Below are positions 57,201 through 64,000 of a DNA stretch of 64,000 nt, piece after piece (within the stretch, counting starts at the first letter, position 1; each line of letters begins with the position of its first letter). Below the pieces are notes generated by a model. It saw only the letters and a program-made list of their open reading frames with translations, had not been told where the DNA came from and ran no database searches. A program made the translations under genes and the position numbers. Source of the stretch: Lactifluus volemus (taxonomy: Eukaryota > Basidiomycota > Agaricomycetes > Russulales > Russulaceae). Location: contig WTXI01000002.1 in NCBI GenBank assembly GCA_022376515.1, positions 806,001 through 870,000 of the forward strand, read 5' to 3'.

Positions 57201-59494
57201 CGGGAGGTAGGTCAGACCCATTATTTAATATGATATGTAGTAACATTTTTGGAAAATCGCAATAGCATTCGCAAACACAGCTGTTTGCTTTGGTTCACGA
57301 TGGGTCTGCGTTTGTGCGGTATTTCGGAATGGCGTTGGCAAGGAGCGCTCCACATATCTATATTTCTGCGCTCCCTTTCGCACCAAGCTCTTCCCGGATC
57401 GTCAACCAATATCTTTGGCAATTTCCTCGAAGGTTGACCCTAGAACGCGGGCAGTTGCGCCATTGGCCAGCTCTGGAAATGATGATTGACGTACGTGAAG
57501 AACAGGTCAATTCTGTTGCATTCTCTCCAGACGGGCAGCAGATCGCGTCAGCATCAGCCAGCAGGATTCATGTGTGGGATGCAACAACAGGAGAGATGGT
57601 AGCGGGCCCATTTACTGGACACACCTCTTGTGTCAGCTCTATTGCGTTCTCACCTGACGGGCAGCGCATCGCGTCAGCCTCATGGGATCACACGATTTGT
57701 GTGTGGAATATCGTCACAGGGGATGTAGCAGGCCCATTTACCGGACACACCGATTGGGTCAGACATGTCACTTTCTCGCCTGACGGGCATCGCATCGCAT
57801 CGGCCTCGGCTGATCGCACGATTCGTGTGTGGGATGCTGCAACAGGAAGGGTCGTAGCGAGCCCATTCAGTGGACACACGTTTTGGGTTAATTGTGTTGC
57901 GTTCTCGCCAGACGGGCAGTGCATTGCATCGGCCTCGAGCGATCACACGATTCGTGTGTGGGATTCTGCAACAGGAAAAGAAGTTTTAGGCCCACTCACT
58001 GGACACGCAAATCCGGTCTATTCTGTCGCGTTCTCGCCTGACGGACACCACATCGCATCGGCCTCGTCGGATAATACGATCCGCGTATGGGATACCTCAA
58101 CGGGAGGGCTCGCAGTGGGCCCATTTACTGGACACACCAGGTCGGTTGAATCTGTTGTATTCTCACCAGATGGGCACCACATCGCATCGGCCTCGTCCGA
58201 CCACACAGTTCGTGTGTGGGATGCTGCAACAGGAGGGGTCCTAGCGGGCCCATTTACTGGACACATGTCTTGCGTCAATTGTGTTGCGTTCTCGCCAGAC
58301 GGGCAGCGCATTGCATCGGCCTCGGCTGATCACACGATTCGCGTATGGGATGCTGCAACACAAGACGTCGTGGAGGACCTATTTACTGGACACCCCTATT
58401 CGGTCATCTCTGTTGTATCCTCGCCCGACGGGCAGCGCATCGCTTCGGCCTCGGCTGATCACACGATTCTCGTGTGGGATGCCGCAACAGGAGAGATCGT
58501 AGCGGGCCCATTTACTGGACACACAAATCAGGTCAACCGTGTTGCATTTTCACCCGACGGGGAGCTCATCGCATCGGCTTCGGACGATCGGACAATCCGC
58601 GTATGGGATTCTGCAACAGGAGAGGCCGTAGCGGGCCCATTTACTGGACACACAGGTTTGATCAACTGTATTGCGTTCTCGCCAGACGGGCTGCGAATCG
58701 CATCGGCCTCGGGGGATGAGCCGATATGCGTGTGGGATGCCACAACAGGAGAGGTCGTATCGGGCCAATTTGATGGACACACAGATTGGGTCAACTCTGT
58801 CGCATTTTCACCTGACGCGCAGCTCATCGCATCGGCTTCGTACGATCCCACATTCAGCGTATGGAATGTTGCAACAGGAGAGGTCGTAGCAGGCCCTTTT
58901 ACTGAACACACCTCTTCGGTCACCTCTGTTGCGTTCTCGCCAGACGGGCAGCGCATCGCATCGGCCTCGTTCGATCGCACGATTTGTGTGTGGGATGTCG
59001 AAACAGGAGAGATTGTAGAAGACCCATTTATTGGACACACCCACTCGGTCAGCTGTGTTTCGTTCTCGCCTGACGGACAGCACATCGCATCGGCGTCGTT
59101 TGATTACACGACTTGCGTGTGGGATGCTGCAACAGGAGAGGTCATAGCAGGCCCATTTACTGGACATACCTCTGAGGTCCTCTCTGTTGCATTCCTACTG
59201 GACGGGCAGCTCATTGTCTCAGGCTCGAGTGATGGCGTAATTCGAGTAGAGAAGGTTACTACGGAAGGTATTGAAAACATCGATTTTATCGATCAATTTC
59301 AGATCTGTAAGGATGGTTGGATATATGGGGACGACGGAGAACTTCTTTTATGGATTCCAGCGCTTCACCAGCCATGTCTTCATAGAAGTAGCACCGTCTG
59401 GACTGCAGGCAGACATGCGACCCGGCTTAATTTCTCGAAGTTTGTGCACGGATCGAATTGGACTGCAGTACGTGATAACGATTTACACAAATAG
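54201..59494 (+). CDS. C2-NACHT-WD40 NLR-like STAND protein 2 (frame breaks in 5' half)
   Basis: Paralogue of the 24.7-30 kb gene, with matching exon-intron layout and the same orientation. The C2-like exons read PLQLTVLRARNLPRLKTF and PLSRITVSLYAEK; the helical linker ([18 protein letters not shown]) follows. NACHT has [13 protein letters not shown] and [13 protein letters not shown]. The 3' exon carries 14 WD repeats and the 80-residue tail with WIPALHQPCLHRSSTVW. Relative to copy 1, single bases are missing near 55315, 55398 and 55793. The last lies between the conserved KWV and ENPNSERGLVL, so the reading frame is lost just before the P-loop. The WD40 half (57290-59494) and the NACHT core are open. 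Either the copy is freshly disabled or the reads have under-called bases; the neighbouring synthetase gene shows the same type of break. Confidence 0.8.
57500..59260 (+). repeat. Array of 14 near-identical WD40 repeat units, second gene
   Basis: Same 126-129-base unit as in the first NACHT gene, again 14 copies, with most variation between the GHT and VAFSPDG elements and in the last strand (DHTIRVWD). Unit 1 is shortened (ASASASRIHVWD). Only the last unit (SEVLSVAFLLDGQ) departs strongly. Confidence 0.85.
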
Positions 59495-61073
59495 GATCAG
59501 TTACTTCTGGATAGTTGCAAATTTTGTGCCCTTATCCATGCATTTCACTCCAAGACAGTTGTAGTAACCAGCCGGACAGTGAACGACCAGCCACTTATTC
59601 TTTCAAACCATTCAAACAGAACACCGTGATGACACATAGAACAAGGACGTGTGTAATCAGTATGACAATGTGACGGGACATGTAGCAGTCGAATTTGATA
59701 CTAGGCACATTCAGTATTAGAAGGGATTAGGCAAGGCAATGGTAGATTGGAAAAGGTAAAAAAGGAGAAAAAAAAAAAAAGCGATGACGTGTGGGCGTCA
59801 CTGTGATGGGGTTAACAGAGAAATCGGGGTATGAGGACGTAAGAGTGCTGTAACTTCTTTCCCATATGTATGTTATACTGTAACATCCTCAACGCCGAGA
59901 GTGCACTGTAAGCAGGGCAATTCCACAAGCGCAACGAGTATCGTGTAGTATTGTTGTCCCTGCTCGGCGCCGTGAGCCGTTGCCACGTCTCACCTTCTAC
60001 CTTTGTGATGTTGTCTGGAGACCGAGAACTAGATTTCCAACTGCTACTCCCATGGCCCACGCTCCTTCCTCCACCTCTTTTCTTCCTGCTGTTGTTTGGT
60101 GGCGGTGGTAGGTAAAGCAGCGACGGGAGGCCTGGCTTTTCTGCGACCAGTTCTCGTGAAAGCCGAGATTATCCTTAGTCCACGCCAAGCATGTCGTCTA
60201 CAAATAGTGCCGCAGAGGACATTCCTATGTGAGGTTTGTCATTTTGTCGAATTATGAATTTCGCCGCCTTTGTGGGCGGGCGAGTTTGAAGACCTCCAAG
60301 AGGTCGCTAAAGTCGCGATCGACAGCATCATGCTATACTGCCGTTGCTGGAGGCGGATGCGATGATCGGGGGATGCGCCGGTCAGAGTCATGGTGTGTTT
60401 TCAATGTTGAATAGATCAAAGGGGCGTATCAACTGGTCTACAGCTTTTGAGGATATATATATTGCAGAGAGCAACGTGCCAGGAAGCAGTGACGTTGCGT
60501 TCCAGTCAATATAACGCACGCGGCTCGGTTTCGTTCTCGTCTTTGGATAGATAAATGGAGTGATATATTCGTCAACATGCTGAGTGGGGATCCAGTGCAC
60601 ACGTCAGTACGAACGACGATGGAAAACAACAGGACAGACGGTGGATAAACCGATAACGCCAACGGGCCAACTGTTGACAAGCTGGACCCACGACTTATTC
60701 TTACTTGGTTTACAACTTCACGAGTGAGGCCGTCTGAAGACTGGCACGTGATGCGTCCTCGATGGCATTCCCTAAGCTTCGCATAGACACCTCAGACTAC
60801 AACAAAAACAAGAACATGTTTGCAATTGACAACTGTGATATACAATGTAGGGATGCGGTAGAAAGCAGAGAGATGTATGGCGTGCAATTGAATAAAAAGT
60901 CTCGCGCTGCGGGTACAACGATGGGAATATACAAATGAAAAACAAAAAAAAAATATTGGCAAGGTTCGAAAAAAACGGAGGTGGGCAAAGCGACCAAAAG
61001 CAACGTGGGCTGCTCGGCGCATGGTTGAGCATAATAAAATAAGAATGCGTTGCAGGCGGACAACTTTTTTTTG
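59495..61073. other. Gene-free stretch
   Basis: Flank between the second NACHT gene and the kinase gene. Contains A-runs and short open frames on the minus strand but no recognisable gene. The first 80 bases share fragments with the 3' flank of the first NACHT gene. Confidence 0.45.
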
Positions 61074-64000
61074 TTACTTGTAATTACGAACGAGCGCTTC
61101 GAGTTCGGTCACGGCCTCAGTCATCGTGGGCCGGTCTTGATGTTCCTGCGCCCACATCCGCTCTACGAGATCTACAATTTCTGGGCACCACTGCTTTCGC
61201 AGTCCAGACATGGTAGGCCTGAAGTTGAGAGCTCGTAAGTACATACAGGTTCAAACGGACAGGTATATCAACGCACCGTTGACGTTTTGTTCCCACAGCT
61301 TCGTAGATAGCATGTTCATTCATACCCTACATTCGAGCCATTAGCAATATCTCTACGACGCAAGTCTTAGCTAAGGACTCACCTCCCATGGGTATTTCTT
61401 GTTCGGTAAGTGCCACTGCAGCATCTCCCAGTAGACCGCGCCACACGCAAATACGTCCACTTTGTGATTATATTTCGGGTGTGGGTGCCATAGCTCAGGC
61501 GCTTGCCAGTTAACAGTACCAACAAGGCTGCGGACCATGGAGCGCGTGCTCTGCTTCACCTTGGCCAAGCCAAAGTCGGCGATCTTGGCAATACCCTTCG
61601 AAGTGATAAGAATGTTTGAGGATTTGCAGTCACGATGAATGACAGAGGGCTTTCGTTGATGCAAATACTCGAGACCGCGTGAGACGTCGAGCATAATAGA
61701 TAGCTGTGAAAACATCTTAGAGCTTGGAAAATAAGAGAGCCCACAAGGACTTACAACACGGTAAAGAGACGGCGGAGGCACGTTCCGTATGTAATCGAAC
61801 AGGTCTCCGTTTGAGCAGAGCTCGCTGACGATCATCACAGGGGTAACGCGTGTATCTTCCGGGATACTCACGCCGAGCTGCCGAATGGACACCCTATATT
61901 AGCCGAGCTCTGGCGTACACATGGAAACAAAGAACACGCACGAAACGGACGATATTGGGGTGGTTGAAACCCCCTAAAAGCTTCAGTTCCTTAATGTCCA
62001 CTATAACCATAAATAGTCAGCATTCGTCAAAAAATGGGGACTAAACCACTCACTTGCAGTGAGATGCCCGCGGAACTCAGCAATCGCAACTTTACGGCCC
62101 TTGAATTTACCGACAAACACGTCCTTGAAGCCGCCGCTCCCAATTTTTTCAAGCTTCGTAAGCTTGTCAGGGGGGATTTCACGATCATCCAGGCCGAGGC
62201 TTTCTAAATCGAGTTCAAGTTCTTCTTCCCTCTCTTTCTCCCTCTGCACAGAGGACAATGCGGGTGTGCGAGGCTCATCTAGGTGAACGTGTGTGCGGAG
62301 AAGGATAGGTGGTGTACTACTCAGGCTTATGCTCTTGCTGGCCCCTCGGCGACGTACTCGCGCAGTCGAAGGGGACGGATGGTGCCTGCTGATGACGGAG
62401 ATGAAGCCTCGGACTGGCGATCTCGCCACTGGAGGAGTGCCTCTGCCAGCTGAGGTTTTGTACCTTCGACGTCGAGGTCACGACTCTCACAGAGCCGTAC
62501 GAGATCATCTCGGCGCAGACGCACGAGACTCCTTGCTGTTGCGATGGTGAGATCGACTAGAAGAGCAGTCAGATCGGCCCTGAAAAGGTGAGTGCTACTC
62601 ACCATCTTCCATCGCTTCCTCAGTGAATTCGTCGTGTGAACTCTCATCAGCTTCATCATCCTCGGCCTCGAGATCGATATCTTCATCAATAGGGGTTTCT
62701 TCCCGTGCAGATTCATCACTCCCTTCTTGCTCGTCGACAGTTTCAAGACTCTCCTCCTCGCCAACGATCTTCCCATTGCGAAGTTTCCGAGGTTCCACGA
62801 GCGTTATGTCATCTTCTTCATCTGCACCAGTGCTGTCCTCTTCTTCTGCCACATCCACAGACGCATCATCGTCATCATCTTCTGCCAACTCTTCAACCAC
62901 TTCTACCACTTCCTCCTCCTCTCTTCGTCATCCCCATCGTCGCATTCGTCTGGAGGGGTATGTGTCTGGATTCGTCGTGGTCTCAGTCGATGCCTGACTG
63001 GCGTGCGGTCGACTATGACTGCGGGTGGAGTTACGTCTCGTGACGAGACGAGCTCATCTACATCCTCGTCGAGGTTATCATCATCTTCATCCTTGCTGCT
63101 GACCTTATTCTTGCCCTTGCGCTTTGGAGGCGTCCTCGGCGTCCTCTCGCCCTGGCTGCGTAATCGTCGTGGAGACGGGAATTGCGGAGAATGGCCAGGT
63201 TCAGTGTCAGATAACTCGGTAAGGTCACTGAGATTCTCGACGGTGGCCACTTCGACCTGCTTGCTGAACTCGACCTGCTTTGTCTTTCCTCTCGACCTGG
63301 TTGGTCGCGAAATCGGCGCCACCACAGGGAGATCGTCGCCAGAGATCTTACGAGATCGCAGACGTGTTGCAGGTGGAGAGGGGAGAGAACTCGATGCTGT
63401 TGAGGTTGTTGGTGAAGACCGTAGTGAGGTAGCTCTACGTCTGACAAGTATACGGGTCAGTCAACTCACGTGACCCATAGCTTACGCAATACCTCTTCTC
63501 AATTTGGCGATCGGCGCCTGTTGAAAAGGAGCGAGCGTGGTCAAGCGAGAAGCTACGACTTTGCATTGGTGCTGCATGCACCCCAGCACGGATTCCCGTG
63601 TGACCAACGTCATGAACGGTCGCATGCCTTCGTAGACCCGTCGGCTGTGGCCTATTTCGGTTGCCAGCGTCGGTCTCTTCCCCGCCGGCAACGTTGCCAT
63701 CGTCAGACGAGTACTCGCTCGAGTTGGTGCCGTCATTTCCATAAGGTGAGGATGGGGGTAACTCGGCAAGTTCGTCACGGGCAGAAGTAATTGCATCAAC
63801 AATTTCCTGCTTCGTAAGTGTCTCGGGGTCTTCAGAGAGGCCTGCAGACCGGTGCAACTCTTGAAGACGACACTTCCTAAGCCGAAGAAGCTCGCGGGTG
63901 GGTGCTTGATTAACAAAGTAGTCCACAGCTACGAAGATGTTATCAGAAAGATACTGTTAAAAAAAGGGGGGTGAATAATAACATACAGGAGTCCCAATCA
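61074..64000 (-). CDS. TKL-type protein kinase with SAP-like domains (5' end outside window)
   Basis: The C-terminal part is a kinase: glycine loop KIGSGGFKDVFVGKFKG, HRDCKSSNILI, DFGLAKVK and APELW motifs, TRSMVRSLVGTVNW activation segment, ending MTEAVTELEALVRNYK at 61074. The position equivalent to the VAIK lysine reads RKVAIAEFRG, with Ala. Before it, in reading order from the window edge, are DYFVNQAPTRELLRLRKCRLQ with LSEDPETLTKQEIVDAI (SAP-like), a long acidic stretch (EEDSTGADEEDD, DEDIDLEAEDDEA) and a second SAP-like segment LVRLRRDDLVRLCESRDLDVEG. The first exon runs off the right edge. The frame shifts near 62343 and 62921, each fixed by one base. Regulation and substrate are unknown. 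Confidence 0.75.

Noticed and set aside
1..64000. tRNA genes and other structural RNAs; CRISPR arrays.
   Set aside because: No B-box-like sequence with a matching A-box and clover-leaf arms was found on reading. CRISPR is not expected in a fungal nuclear genome and no array was seen.

Overview
The window is nuclear DNA of a filamentous basidiomycete, most likely an Agaricomycete. Genes are dense and broken by many short introns (about 45-66 bases, gt...ag). The family content also fits: a spliced NACHT-WD40 pair, a PDR-type ABC transporter, an F-box protein, a TKL kinase with SAP-like segments, Copia gag and mariner remnants. I cannot name the genus.

Layout. 1-4.6 kb holds the 3' end of an RMD5/GID2 ubiquitin ligase gene and an SFI1-like centrin-binding gene. 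4.6-15.2 kb is gene-poor and full of decayed sequence: a gag-like ORF, LTR-like pieces, duplicated non-coding blocks, a transposon-type relic and a broken phosphatidylserine decarboxylase copy. 15.2-24 kb has an F-box gene and a full-length PDR transporter. 24.7-30 kb is the first C2-NACHT-WD40 gene.

30.5-49.5 kb is a housekeeping block: FIG4-type phosphatase, PIG-Y-like GPI subunit, a conserved gene of unknown function, a small coiled-coil gene, a Gfo/Idh/MocA oxidoreductase, aprataxin, a GYP7-type Rab-GAP, ribosomal protein S21 and 2-isopropylmalate synthase. 50-51 kb carries a broken phosphotransferase-like gene abutting a transposase fragment. 51.2-53.9 kb is cytosolic glutamyl-tRNA synthetase. 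54.2-59.5 kb is the second C2-NACHT-WD40 gene, a paralogue of the first in the same orientation. The right edge holds most of a TKL kinase gene that runs out of the window.

The genes do not form a pathway cluster. Three points stand out. The leucine-biosynthesis enzyme carries its linker plus regulatory domain twice. Both NACHT genes keep exactly 14 very similar WD repeats. Single-base frame breaks, mostly next to short homopolymers, recur in several genes including essential ones (about 0.2-3.5, 38.8, 52.6-55.8 and 62.3-62.9 kb), while genes between 39 and 50 kb read cleanly. That pattern suggests base under-calling in the assembly as well as possible real decay.
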